From NCBI RefSeq assembly GCF_000454065.1, contig NZ_KE695655.1, positions 1 through 64,000 on the forward strand: a stretch of DNA of 64,000 nt, in the 5' to 3' direction. Made by a program: the position numbers and the translations under genes. The notes under the pieces are model-generated. The model was given only the letters and a program-made list of their open reading frames with translations, ran no database searches and was not told the DNA's origin. Positions 43,016-51,157 of the stretch are shown piece after piece. Source of the DNA: Brevibacillus thermoruber 423 (GTDB taxonomy: Bacteria; Bacillota; Bacilli; Brevibacillales; Brevibacillaceae). Every line of letters starts with the position of its first letter. The first letter of the stretch is position 1.

Positions 43016-44107
43016 ATGAACGCGTGGATGGAAGAACTGGGCTCGTCGGAGGAAGCCTTCACCCTGCTTTCGTCCGTCTTTACCAACGTCAGCGACGCGA
43101 TTCTGGTGGTGGACAAAGAGGGCGTGATCGTGACGGCCAACCCCGCGCTGGAGAAGATGTCCGGCTGGGCAACCGAAGAACTGATCGGGAAGCGGCACAT
43201 TTGCGAACTTTGCCTGGGCATGGCCACCTGCCGGGAGGAAGCGACCTGTGCCGATTGCTTTTTCAAGCAGGAACAGATGCCCTCGTTTGAGATGCGGCTG
43301 AAAACAAAGGACGGGCGGGACTACCCCGTGGCCGCCAGCTCGGCCCGGCTGCCGGAGAGGGACGGCGGCAAGCTGGTGCTGATCCTGCGGGACATGTCGG
43401 ACCAGCAGCGGGCTGAAAAGGAGCGGTATCAGCACAAGCTGACGAACTACGTCATCCAGGCCCAGGAGGAGGAGCGCAAGCGCATCTCCCGCGAGCTGCA
43501 CGACGGCGTGGGACAGGCGCTGTACAGCATCCTCGTCGGTCTCAACGTCGTCGGCCAGAGCACGCTGAGCGAACCGCTGCGGCAGCACGTGACCGACATT
43601 CAGCAGATGACGGCCAAGGCGATGGAGGAAGTAAAGCGCATGGCGCTGGAGCTTCGCCCGTCCGCCCTGGACGATTTGGGACTGCTGCCCGCCCTCCGCT
43701 CGCTGATCAAGCGATTTGAAAAGAGCTTCGGCCTCTTGATCGACCTGCACGTGCAGGGGGAGCGCCGCCGCTATCCCGCCGCGGTGGAGACCGCCCTCTA
43801 CCGGATCGTGCAGGAGGCGATGACCAATGCGGCCAAATACGCCCAGGCGGCCAAGCTGGGGATCGTGTTTGAGGACCGGGACAAAGAGCTGGTGGTGACG
43901 GTTGTGGATGACGGGATCGGATTTGACGTGGAACGGGCGCAGACCAAGGGCACCGGGCTGGGGCTGTTCGGCATGAAGGAGCGGGCCCAACTGCTGGGAG
44001 GAACGGTCGACATCCGCTCGGCCCCCGGCGAGGGGACGACGGTGATCGTGCGCATACCGCTCTCAAAGGAGGAAACGGAAGATGGCCATTCGCGTCCTGA
44101 TCGCTGA
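43016..44107 (+). CDS. NreB-like oxygen-sensing histidine kinase (Cys-rich PAS)
   Basis: A 363-residue cytoplasmic kinase without membrane helices. PAS domain at about 15-130, HisKA_3 with phospho-acceptor H162 (ISRELHDGVGQAL), and HATPase_c (IVQEAMTNAAKYA, DDGIGF, GTGLGLFGMKERA). The PAS holds C63, C66, C72, C78 and C81. The spacing C-X2-C-X11-C-X2-C (63, 66, 78, 81) equals that of Staphylococcus NreB, which binds an oxygen-labile [4Fe-4S] cluster; C72 is extra. ATG 43016 has GAGGAGGAGCGC upstream. It overlaps its regulator gene by 26 bases. Likely signal: O2 or NO. Confidence 0.88.
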   Translation: MNAWMEELGSSEEAFTLLSSVFTNVSDAILVVDKEGVIVTANPALEKMSGWATEELIGKRHICELCLGMATCREEATCADCFFKQEQMPSFEMRLKTKDGRDYPVAASSARLPERDGGKLVLILRDMSDQQRAEKERYQHKLTNYVIQAQEEERKRISRELHDGVGQALYSILVGLNVVGQSTLSEPLRQHVTDIQQMTAKAMEEVKRMALELRPSALDDLGLLPALRSLIKRFEKSFGLLIDLHVQGERRRYPAAVETALYRIVQEAMTNAAKYAQAAKLGIVFEDRDKELVVTVVDDGIGFDVERAQTKGTGLGLFGMKERAQLLGGTVDIRSAPGEGTTVIVRIPLSKEETEDGHSRPDR

Positions 44108-44738
44108 CGACCACGCCATTGTCCGCTCCGGGTTGGGCATGCTGCTCAACGCCCACGCGGACATCGAAGTGGTCGGCTACGCCGCCGACGGAAAAGAAGC
44201 GGTTGAAAAAGCGCTGGAGATACGGCCCGACGTCGTGCTGATGGACCTGAGCATGCCGCCGGGGGAAAACGGCCTGTCGGCCACCGCCCGGTTGAAAGAA
44301 GCGGCTCCCGACATCCAGGTGCTGGTCTTGACCATGCACGACGACGAGGAGTACCTGTTTCGCGTGCTGCAGGCGGGGGCGTCCGGCTACATTTTGAAAA
44401 GCGCGCCCGACCTGGACCTGATCGCCGCCATCCGGACCGTGCACCAGGGCATGGCCTACCTCTACCCGTCCGCGACCAAGTCCTTGATCGAGGAGTTTTT
44501 GCAGATGGTGAAAAACGGCGAGGAGCAGGCCAAATACGAGATACTGACGGATCGGGAAAAGGAAGTGCTCATCCTGATCGCCAAGGGATTCAGCAACAAG
44601 GAGATCGCGGAACAGCTCACCGTTTCGGTCAAGACGGTCGAGTCGCACAAGGCGCACATCATGGAAAAGCTCCATCTCCGCACCCGGCCGGATCTGGTCC
44701 GCTACGCGATCAAAAAAGGATGGCTCGATTTTGAATAG
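44082..44738 (+). CDS. NarL/FixJ-family response regulator (NreC-like)
   Basis: A 218-residue regulator paired with the upstream kinase. Receiver domain with D9/D10, phospho-acceptor D55 (VVLMDLSMPP) and K105 (LKSAPDLD). The LuxR-type helix-turn-helix lies at about 150-210 (LTDREKEVLILIAKGFSNKEIAEQL then SVKTVESHKAHIMEKLHL, each in part). ATG 44082 lies within the 3' end of the kinase gene, so the two are translationally coupled. NreC binds GC-rich palindromes before respiratory genes; similar palindromes lie upstream of this pair and of the cytochrome oxidase genes that follow. Confidence 0.93.
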   Translation: MAIRVLIADDHAIVRSGLGMLLNAHADIEVVGYAADGKEAVEKALEIRPDVVLMDLSMPPGENGLSATARLKEAAPDIQVLVLTMHDDEEYLFRVLQAGASGYILKSAPDLDLIAAIRTVHQGMAYLYPSATKSLIEEFLQMVKNGEEQAKYEILTDREKEVLILIAKGFSNKEIAEQLTVSVKTVESHKAHIMEKLHLRTRPDLVRYAIKKGWLDFE

Positions 44739-44749
44739 GAGAACGGCAC

Positions 44750-44780
44750 AGACGGCGATAACCAGCCGTCTTTCTTTTTG
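44750..44780 (+). terminator. Intrinsic terminator after nreBC-like pair
   Basis: AGACGGC-N8-GCCGTCT followed by TTCTTTTT. Confidence 0.9.
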
Positions 44781-44830
44781 GCCAAAATGTGACAAAAATC
44801 GGGGAAAATCGGGAGGTTCCTGGATCATTT

Positions 44831-44846
44831 TAGGGGTTTTCCCTGA
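44831..44846 (+). promoter_or_regulatory. NreC-like motif upstream of cbaDBA
   Basis: TAGGGGTTTTCCCTGA, an imperfect GC-flanked inverted repeat, 78 bases before cbaD. A GATAGAAT -10-like element lies about 20-30 bases downstream (near 44870). Same motif as at 42938. Confidence 0.6.
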
Positions 44847-44923
44847 CTTACTTCCCACATGCCGGGGGATAGAATGAAAGCGTAAAAAGCAGCCGGTACG
44901 GCATGGGAAAGGAGGAGCGAGCC

Positions 44924-45076
44924 GTGGAGACGCGTACGGAATCGCAGCACCAGGCCAAGCAGACGCAGCCGGAGCAGGAAAACCTGAAGGGCACGTTTGC
45001 CGCCGTGCTGTTGGTGGGGGCGTTCATTCTCCTCAGTTGGTTTGGCGTATTTGGCCTGTTTTTGAATCGGGCGTAG
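44924..45076 (+). CDS. cbaD: ba3-type cytochrome c oxidase subunit IIa
   Basis: A 50-residue single-helix subunit. GTG 44924 follows GGAAAGGAGGAGCGAGCC. A hydrophilic Gln/Glu-rich N-terminus (1-20) precedes LKGTFAAVLLVGAFILLSWF and ends with GVFGLFLNRA. The pattern KG-x-hydrophobic helix-W-x-G-V-x-x-x-F is that of subunit IIa of Thermus ba3 oxidase. It supplies the first helix lacking in the short subunit II. Positioned just before subunits II and I, 30 bases from cbaB. Short enough to be missed by gene finders. Confidence 0.85.
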   Translation: METRTESQHQAKQTQPEQENLKGTFAAVLLVGAFILLSWFGVFGLFLNRA

Positions 45077-45106
45077 CAAGGCGAAAGGCAGGAGGGAGAG
45101 GATACG

Positions 45107-45574
45107 ATGCATCTGCACCGTTACGAGAAAATCTGGCTCATGCTGGGAGCGGGAGGGTTGGCGCTGTTTATCGCGCTCTTGTGCGTCAACGCGTTCGCCA
45201 TGGGGATGGCTCCGCCGAGCAGCATGGACATGATCGATCCGGCCCAGGTGACCAAAACGCCTCCGTTTGACAAACCGGGGCTGAAAAAGGTGGGAGAGAA
45301 TGAATACGACGCGTACATGACGGCGTTTGCCTTCGGGTTTGCGCCGGGCAACATGGAGGTGCCGCTGGGCGCCACGGTCAACTTCCACGTCACCAGCCCG
45401 GACGTGGTGCACGGTTTCCAGATTCCCGGGACCAACGTCAACTTCATGGTGATGCCGGGACACATCAACTCCGCGTCGTACACCTTTGACAAACCGGGCG
45501 AATACCTGATTCTGTGCAACGAATACTGCGGCGCCGGCCATCAGGTCATGGCGACCACAATCACGGTGAAGTAA
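45107..45574 (+). CDS. cbaB: ba3-type cytochrome c oxidase subunit II (CuA)
   Basis: A 155-residue type B oxidase subunit II. One N-terminal helix (about 8-34) anchors a cupredoxin domain outside the membrane. CuA ligands are visible: HGFQIPG His (about 103), then the C-terminal loop LCNEYCGAGHQVM (Cys 139 and Cys 143 region, His and Met). It accepts electrons from cytochrome c. Short length and a single helix are typical of ba3/CbaB rather than caa3 subunit II. ATG 45107 has AGGAGGGAGAGG upstream; cbaA follows 16 bases after the stop. Confidence 0.95.
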   Translation: MHLHRYEKIWLMLGAGGLALFIALLCVNAFAMGMAPPSSMDMIDPAQVTKTPPFDKPGLKKVGENEYDAYMTAFAFGFAPGNMEVPLGATVNFHVTSPDVVHGFQIPGTNVNFMVMPGHINSASYTFDKPGEYLILCNEYCGAGHQVMATTITVK

Positions 45575-45590
45575 AGGCAGGTGACGGAAC

Positions 45591-47249
45591 ATGAAAATCG
45601 CTTCATTCAGTCAGACGCCGGTAGACCGCTCGACGGCCCGCCTCAGTCTGGCGTACATCTGGGTGGCGTATGCCGCGTTTGGACTGGCGGCGCTGGCCGG
45701 AATGCTGCAGGGGATGGTGCGCGGCGGCCTCATCGAGCTGCCGAGCTGGACCAACTACTATCAGATTCTGACCGCGCACGGCGTGTTGATGGCACTCATC
45801 TTTACCACGTACTTCATCATCGGCTTTCTGCTTTCGGGGGTAGCGCGTACCACCGGCGGGGCCCTGCACGCCGCCGCCTTGAGATGGGGCTGGGCCGGCT
45901 GGGTGCTGATGACGGTCGGAACGGTCATGGCGCTCGTGACGATCATCACCAACGACGCGTCCGTTCTCTACACCTTTTACGCGCCGCTGAAGGCATCGCC
46001 GTACTTTTACATCGGGACGGCCCTGCTGGTGGTCGGGAGCTGGCTGGGCGGATTCGCGATCTTCAGCCGCTATCGCAGATGGAAACGGGAAAACGGCGGA
46101 AGCATGTCGCCCCTGTTCGTGTTCATGTCGGTCACGACCTTCGTGCTGTGGATCATCGCCACGCTGCCCGTGGCGGTGGAGGTGCTGTTCCAACTGATTC
46201 CCTGGTCGTTCGGCTGGACCTCGACAATCAACATCATGCTCAGCCGGACCCTGTTCTGGTTCTTCGGCCACCCGCTGGTCTACTTCTGGCTGATGCCGGC
46301 TTACATTGCTTGGTACGTCTGCGTGCCGCGGTTCATCGGCGGCCACGTGTTCAGCGACTCGCTGGCCCGGCTCGCGTTCATCTGCCTGCTGCTGTTCTCC
46401 ATCCCCGTCGGCTTCCACCACCAACTGATGGAGCCGGGCATTTCGCCGGGCTGGAAGATGATCCACGTCATCCTGACGCTGATCGTCGTGATTCCGTCGC
46501 TGATGACCGCGTTCTCCATGTTTGCTACGTTTGAAACGACCGGACGGAAAAAAGGGGGAACAGGGCTGTTTGGCTGGCTGAAAAAAATGCCGTGGTCGGA
46601 CGTTCGCTTCTTCGCGCCCTTTGTGGGCATGCTGTTCTTCATTCCGGCCGGCGCCGGAGGGATTATCAACGCCAGCAACCAGATGAACGCCGTCGTCCAC
46701 AACACCGTCTGGGTAACCGGCCACTTCCACATCACCGTGGGAACGGCGGTCGCGCTCACCTTCTTCGGCGTCAGCTACTGGCTGATTCCGGCGCTGACGG
46801 GACGCACGCTCACCCGTACGGCCAACCGCATGGGAATGGTGCAGACGGTCTTCTGGGCAGTCGGCATGTTCCTGATGTCGTTTGCGATGCACTACCTGGG
46901 CCTGCAGGGGACGCCCCGGCGCACCGCCTACACCACCTACATGGATCACCCGGTCGCGCTCGGCTGGATGGATTTTCAGCGCGTCATGGCCTTTGGCGGG
47001 GGCCTGCTGTTTACGGCGGCGGTTCTGCTGCTGCTGATTCTCGGTTATCTGGCGTTCTTTGCGCCCAAAGGAAAAACGGAGTATCCGATTGCGGAAACGG
47101 AGACGGAACAACAGACACCGCGCATTCTGGAGCGCTGGCCGGTCTGGGTGGGCGTGCTGGCCTTCCTGATCGTGATGGCGTACGGCTACCCGATCATGGA
47201 GCAGCTTCATCACCATCCGCCCGGCTCGCCGCCGATCCGCACCTGGTAA
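45591..47249 (+). CDS. cbaA: ba3-type cytochrome c oxidase subunit I
   Basis: A 552-residue heme-copper oxidase catalytic subunit, reducing O2 to water and pumping protons, with 12-13 helices. Ligands: TAHGVLMAL His for the low-spin heme (about 64); CuB His and the cross-linked Tyr in FFGHPLVYFWLMP (about 228); the HH pair in GFHHQLMEPG (about 275); and GHFHITVG for both hemes (about 378). It lacks the class A D-channel pattern, as expected for type B. ATG 45591 follows AGGCAGGTGACGG. Last gene of cbaDBA, with a strong terminator; high-affinity, low-oxygen use is likely. Confidence 0.95.
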   Translation: MKIASFSQTPVDRSTARLSLAYIWVAYAAFGLAALAGMLQGMVRGGLIELPSWTNYYQILTAHGVLMALIFTTYFIIGFLLSGVARTTGGALHAAALRWGWAGWVLMTVGTVMALVTIITNDASVLYTFYAPLKASPYFYIGTALLVVGSWLGGFAIFSRYRRWKRENGGSMSPLFVFMSVTTFVLWIIATLPVAVEVLFQLIPWSFGWTSTINIMLSRTLFWFFGHPLVYFWLMPAYIAWYVCVPRFIGGHVFSDSLARLAFICLLLFSIPVGFHHQLMEPGISPGWKMIHVILTLIVVIPSLMTAFSMFATFETTGRKKGGTGLFGWLKKMPWSDVRFFAPFVGMLFFIPAGAGGIINASNQMNAVVHNTVWVTGHFHITVGTAVALTFFGVSYWLIPALTGRTLTRTANRMGMVQTVFWAVGMFLMSFAMHYLGLQGTPRRTAYTTYMDHPVALGWMDFQRVMAFGGGLLFTAAVLLLLILGYLAFFAPKGKTEYPIAETETEQQTPRILERWPVWVGVLAFLIVMAYGYPIMEQLHHHPPGSPPIRTW

Positions 47250-47275
47250 CAACGGAACAGTGGCAATACGGAAGA

Positions 47276-47322
47276 GGGACGGTTCCACGCAGCATGATCT
47301 GCTCGGAACCGTCCCTTTTTTT
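47276..47322 (+). terminator. Intrinsic terminator of the cba operon
   Basis: GGGACGGTTCC ... GGAACCGTCCC (11-bp perfect stem) followed by seven T residues. Confidence 0.95.
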
Positions 47323-47355
47323 GCCCGACGAGCCTTTCGCGGGCGGCGGTGCGGC

Positions 47356-48102
47356 TTAGGGAACGTAAATCATCTTCCGCGTCATGCCGCCGTCGATCAC
47401 CAGCTCCGCACCTGTGACGAAATCGCTGCCGTCACCGGTCAAAAACAGGCAGGCGCGGGCGATGTCTTCCGGTTTGCCGACGCGTCCGGCCGGGTGCTGG
47501 TGGTGGTCCTCCGGCCGCAGCGCGGCATAATCGCCCGTCTCGATCCAGCCGGGCGAGATGGCGTTGACGCGGATGCCGTCCGGTCCCAAGGAAACCGCCA
47601 GGGCGTGCGTCAGGGCGAGAATGCCCCCTTTGGAGGCGGCGTATGCCTCCGAGTGCGGTTCGGACATGTGCGCCCGCGTGGAGGCGATGTTGATGATCGA
47701 GCCGCCCCCGGATTGGCGCATCAGCTTGGCCGCTTCCCGGGAGCAGAGGAAGACGCTGCGCAGATTCGTGTTCAGAATGCGGTCCCACTCCTCGACCGAA
47801 AGCTCGTACGGCGAGGCCCACTGCGAGATGCCGGCGTTGTTCACGAGAATATCCAGCCTGTTCCAGCGGGACTGAACCATGCGCATCAGATCCTCGATCT
47901 CGGCCGGGACGCTGACGTCGACCGGGTGGAAAACCGCGGTTCCGCCCGCGGCGGCGATGGCTCGAACGGCCGCTTCTCCCGCTTCCCGGTTTTGTTCGGC
48001 GACAACGACGTGGGCGCCGTGGGCGGCGTACAGGGAGGCGACGGCAAAGCCGATCCCCCGCCCGGCTCCGGTGACGACGACAATTTTGTTGGCAAACGAC
48101 AT
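47356..48102 (-). CDS. Short-chain dehydrogenase/reductase
   Basis: A 248-residue classical SDR. Cofactor motif TGAGRGIG (about 10-17), NNAG (about 88), catalytic Ser in STRAHMSEPHSEAYAASKGG with YxxxK (Tyr about 152, Lys 156), and PGWIETG after it. A Glu-Gln pair after the second strand (VVVAEQN) suggests NAD(H) or NADP(H) cannot be separated with certainty. ATG 48102 follows GACAGGAGGAATT. It is divergent from the nitroreductase gene, sharing a 175-base intergenic region. Substrate unknown. Confidence 0.92.
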   Translation of the reverse strand: MSFANKIVVVTGAGRGIGFAVASLYAAHGAHVVVAEQNREAGEAAVRAIAAAGGTAVFHPVDVSVPAEIEDLMRMVQSRWNRLDILVNNAGISQWASPYELSVEEWDRILNTNLRSVFLCSREAAKLMRQSGGGSIINIASTRAHMSEPHSEAYAASKGGILALTHALAVSLGPDGIRVNAISPGWIETGDYAALRPEDHHQHPAGRVGKPEDIARACLFLTGDGSDFVTGAELVIDGGMTRKMIYVP

Positions 48103-48203
48103 GACCAATTCCTCCTGTCAACGAAAATGGGCCGGCCCGGCGAATGAAATCAGACCGGGTATTGAACACTGGAAAAGGAGCAAAACTGGTGTCTCGGCAT
48201 ATT

Positions 48204-48236
48204 GTATTGTTGCAATACGTAAGCGACTAATATAAA
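48204..48236 (+). promoter_or_regulatory. Nitroreductase promoter with palindromic operator
   Basis: TTGTTG (48207-48212), 18-base spacer, TATAAA (48231-48236). The -35 region overlaps GTATTG-TTG-CAATAC (48204-48218), a perfect 6-bp-arm palindrome that may bind a repressor. Confidence 0.5.
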
Positions 48237-48277
48237 GTAAGAGTGTTACCATATGAGTGACAGAGGAGGCTTCCCGT

Positions 48278-48910
48278 ATGCAAGCAGACGTAAAACTGAC
48301 GGCTGAACAAGTCATGGAAGCACGCCACAGCGTGCGCAAATACGATCCCAACGCAGAGATTCCGCGCGAGGAATTAAACGAAATTCTGCGCTTGGCCGCG
48401 ACTGCCCCGTCTTCTTGGAACCTGCAGCACTGGCGTTTTATCGTGGTGACGGACAAAGCCAAAAAAGAGCAGCTTCTGCCGATCGCCTATGGGCAGCAGC
48501 AGGTGGTAGACGCCTTTGCCACTATTATTGTACTCGGCGATTTGGAGGCGGACAAATCGGCACGGCCGGTCTATGACGATGCGCTGGCCAAGGGATACGT
48601 CACCGAACAAGTGCGGGATACGATGATCAGCCAGATCGAAGGGACGTATCGCAACAATCCGCAAATTGCCCGCGACGAGGCCATCCGCAACGCTTCGCTC
48701 GCATCCATGCAATTGATGCTGGCCGCCAAAGCAAAAGGATACGACACTTGCCCGATGCTCGGCTTTGACAGTGCCGCGCTTGTCCAGGCGCTCAACATCC
48801 CGCCGCGCTACATTCCAGTGATGATGATTACGGTGGGCAAGGCCAGTGTGCCCGCACGTCCGACCGCCCGCTTTGGCCTGGATCAACTGGTGATCGAAAA
48901 CAGCTTCTAA
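48278..48910 (+). CDS. Nitroreductase-family FMN oxidoreductase
   Basis: A 210-residue nitroreductase. The N-terminal ARHSVRKYDPNAEIPREEL motif (first residues about 14) binds FMN phosphate; APSSWNLQHWRF (about 44-55) and the C-terminal GLDQLV block are also typical. It is closest in plan to YodC/YdgI-type enzymes that reduce nitro compounds and quinones with NAD(P)H. ATG 48278 has AGAGGAGGCTTCCC upstream; an earlier GTG at 48257 overlaps that RBS. An operator-like palindrome sits at its promoter. Monocistronic, closed by a two-way terminator. Confidence 0.92.
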   Translation: MQADVKLTAEQVMEARHSVRKYDPNAEIPREELNEILRLAATAPSSWNLQHWRFIVVTDKAKKEQLLPIAYGQQQVVDAFATIIVLGDLEADKSARPVYDDALAKGYVTEQVRDTMISQIEGTYRNNPQIARDEAIRNASLASMQLMLAAKAKGYDTCPMLGFDSAALVQALNIPPRYIPVMMITVGKASVPARPTARFGLDQLVIENSF

Positions 48911-48943
48911 ACAGCTTCTATACCATTAGGCGAAAACAAACAA

Positions 48944-48980
48944 AGCCGGCAGCCCGTCCGCGTGGAGCGGGTTGCCGGCT
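48944..48980. terminator. Bidirectional terminator between convergent genes
   Basis: AGCCGGCAGCCCG ... CGGGTTGCCGGCT (13-bp stem with one G-T pair). Minus-strand tail TTTGTTTG is T-rich; plus tail is ATTTG. Confidence 0.85.
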
Positions 48981-49032
48981 ATTTGCCGTTCGTCTTCTGT
49001 TTTTGCAGTGGTCACCCCGAGGGAGCTGGCCG

Positions 49033-50424
49033 TCATTCCGTTGTCAGCGGCAGTTCGACTGTTACCGTGGTTCCGCTGCCGAGCTGGCTGTCGACGTGGA
49101 AACGGCCGCCGTGGAGCTGGACGATCTCCCGGCAGATGGCGAGGCCCAAGCCGCTGCCGGCCTGTTTGGACCGCCCCTTGAAAAACTTTTGCGTGATGTG
49201 CGGCAGGTCTTCCGGGTCGATGCCTTCGCCTGTGTCCGCTACGGCGACGGCCGCCCATCCCCCGGTCTCCTCCGCCGTTACGGTGATCGCCCCGCCCCTG
49301 GGGGTAAACTTGAAGGCGTTGTCCAGCAAATTGACAAAGATCTGCTTCAGCCGGTTGGCGTCACCCGCGACCGGCAGGGGAGCATCCGGCACGACAACCT
49401 GAAGCGCCACGCCCTTGTCGTGCGAGCGGACGGCGAACTGCACCCGGACGTCTTCCAGCACGTCGCGCAGATCCAGCCGCTCCCGCGACAGCTTCATCTC
49501 GCCGGACTGAAACTTCGAGAAATCCAGCAGTTCTTCCACCAGGCCGATCAGCCGATCCGTTTCCTTGGCGATCACTTCCAGGCCGAGCCTTGTCTCTTCT
49601 GGATCGTTCAGCCCGCCGGAAAGGAGCGTCTCTCCCCAGCCCTTGATCGAGGTGAGCGGCGTCCGCAGTTCGTGGGAAACGGAGGAGATGAAGTCGTTTT
49701 TCAGTTTTTCGTTTTTGCCGATCTCCTCGGCCATGTAGTTAAACGTCTCCGCCAGCGTGCCCACCTCGTCGTCGTAGCGCTTGGCCGCCCGGACGGAGAA
49801 ATTGCCCGTCGCCATCTGTGTGGCCGCTCTGGTCAGCTCCAGTATCGGGTCGACCATGCGCTTGGCAGTCACCAGGCTCAAGCCAAAGGCAAACAGTACG
49901 ACGACGGCCCCGACGCCTGCGCCGTACATCGCAATCTTGTAGACGGCTGCGTACAGCGGTTCAGCGGAAATGGTGTAGCGCAAGACACCGACCGTTTCGC
50001 CCAGGTAGGTAAGCCGGTTGGAGACGGCGATGACCCGCTCCGGTGTCTGCGGCGACTTGCCGACGTAGATGCCTGTCGTGTTTGTCAGGGCTTCCTTCAC
50101 GTCGGGCGTGTCAATCACCTCGGCGGTTTGAAATCCGTAGGAGTTGAGCAGCACTTTTCCCTCGGTGTCCAGTACTTCCACCTTGGCGGTTTCCCCGTTT
50201 GAAACGTTCTCCAAAATATAGCGGGCCTTGTCTTTCAGCCCGTACGTGCCTGCGTACTTGTTAATAAAGGTGGTGAACGTGGTGGCCCGCGTGACCAGCG
50301 TTTCGGTGGCGGTGCCAAAGTAATAGGTATGCACCGCCCAGTAGAATAGCCCTTCCAACACCAGCACGATCAACAACAGGATGAAACCAAAGTGGATGAT
50401 CAGTCTGGCCCTAATCCCTCTCAT
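49033..50424 (-). CDS. Membrane sensor histidine kinase (HAMP-HisKA)
   Basis: A 463-residue kinase. TM1 (about 10-32), extracellular sensor of about 130 residues, TM2 (about 167-190), HAMP (to about 240), HisKA with H251 (SVSHELRTPLTSIKGW) and HATPase_c (NLLDNAFKFTPRGG, DTGEGI, GSGLGLAICREIV). ATG 50424 has GAAAGGAAACG upstream; its start lies 14 bases inside the 3' end of the regulator gene, so translation is coupled. Gene order on the minus strand is lipoprotein - regulator - kinase. Stimulus unknown; the FG-GAP lipoprotein could take part in sensing or be regulated by the pair. Confidence 0.93.
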   Translation of the reverse strand: MRGIRARLIIHFGFILLLIVLVLEGLFYWAVHTYYFGTATETLVTRATTFTTFINKYAGTYGLKDKARYILENVSNGETAKVEVLDTEGKVLLNSYGFQTAEVIDTPDVKEALTNTTGIYVGKSPQTPERVIAVSNRLTYLGETVGVLRYTISAEPLYAAVYKIAMYGAGVGAVVVLFAFGLSLVTAKRMVDPILELTRAATQMATGNFSVRAAKRYDDEVGTLAETFNYMAEEIGKNEKLKNDFISSVSHELRTPLTSIKGWGETLLSGGLNDPEETRLGLEVIAKETDRLIGLVEELLDFSKFQSGEMKLSRERLDLRDVLEDVRVQFAVRSHDKGVALQVVVPDAPLPVAGDANRLKQIFVNLLDNAFKFTPRGGAITVTAEETGGWAAVAVADTGEGIDPEDLPHITQKFFKGRSKQAGSGLGLAICREIVQLHGGRFHVDSQLGSGTTVTVELPLTTE

Positions 50425-51121
50425 TGTTCGTTTCCTTTCGCCATAAATAACCATAGCCCCAAACCGTTTCCACGTATTTGGGGTGGGCGGGGTCTTCTTC
50501 TATCTTTTGGCGGATGCGGCGAATGTTCACGTCGACCACTTTCAGGTCGCCGACGAAAAACTGACCCCAGACCTTGGTGAGAATCTCGTCGCGGCTGATC
50601 GCCTTGTTCGCGTTTTCCGCGAGCAGCTTGATAATGGCAAATTCTTTCGGGGTCAGCACGATCTCCTGCCTGCCTTTCAAGAGCTTCCGCTCGTCCAAGA
50701 GCAGCGTGAACGGATGGATGTCGATGAGGCGTTTTGCCTCGTCGGGAGCGGGGAGGGAGGAGAGCCGGCGGTGCAGCGCCTTGACGCGCGCCAGCAGCTC
50801 CGCCGGACTGAACGGTTTCACCACGTAATCGTCCGCCCCAAACTCCAGGCCCATCACCTTGTCCCGTTCCTGGCTCTTGGCCGTCAGCATGATGATGCCG
50901 AGCCGGGGGAACTTCTGGCGCAGGCGTCCGCATACCGCAAAACCGTCGATCCCCGGCAGCATCACGTCGAGGATCGCGATCTCGATGTCCGGCTGGCTTT
51001 CGGCGATGTCCAGCGCTTCCTCCCCGCTGGCCGCTTCCACCACCTCGCAGCCTTCCCGCTTCAGGTTAATGCGGACAAAGTCGCGAATCGACTTTTCGTC
51101 TTCCAGCAACAACACTTTCAT
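50411..51121 (-). CDS. OmpR-family response regulator
   Basis: A 236-residue regulator. Receiver with E7/D8, phospho-acceptor D52 (AILDVMLPG) and K103-region VVKPFSPAEL. Winged helix at about 135-233 (LTPKEFAIIKLLAENANK and VDVNIRRIRQKIEEDPAHP, with the terminal VWGYGYLWR). ATG 51121 has GAGCAAGGAGAAGACG before it. It precedes and overlaps its kinase gene by 14 bases and follows the lipoprotein gene by 36 bases, so all three are probably one transcript. Confidence 0.93.
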   Translation of the reverse strand: MKVLLLEDEKSIRDFVRINLKREGCEVVEAASGEEALDIAESQPDIEIAILDVMLPGIDGFAVCGRLRQKFPRLGIIMLTAKSQERDKVMGLEFGADDYVVKPFSPAELLARVKALHRRLSSLPAPDEAKRLIDIHPFTLLLDERKLLKGRQEIVLTPKEFAIIKLLAENANKAISRDEILTKVWGQFFVGDLKVVDVNIRRIRQKIEEDPAHPKYVETVWGYGYLWRKETNNERD

Positions 51122-51157
51122 CGTCTCTTCTCCTTGCTCCTGCGGTAAGATGATCGG

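Noticed and set aside
45603-47288. A 561-codon minus-strand frame opposite cbaA
   Set aside because: Arg/Gln/His-rich antisense shadow; cbaA has every heme and copper ligand on the plus strand.
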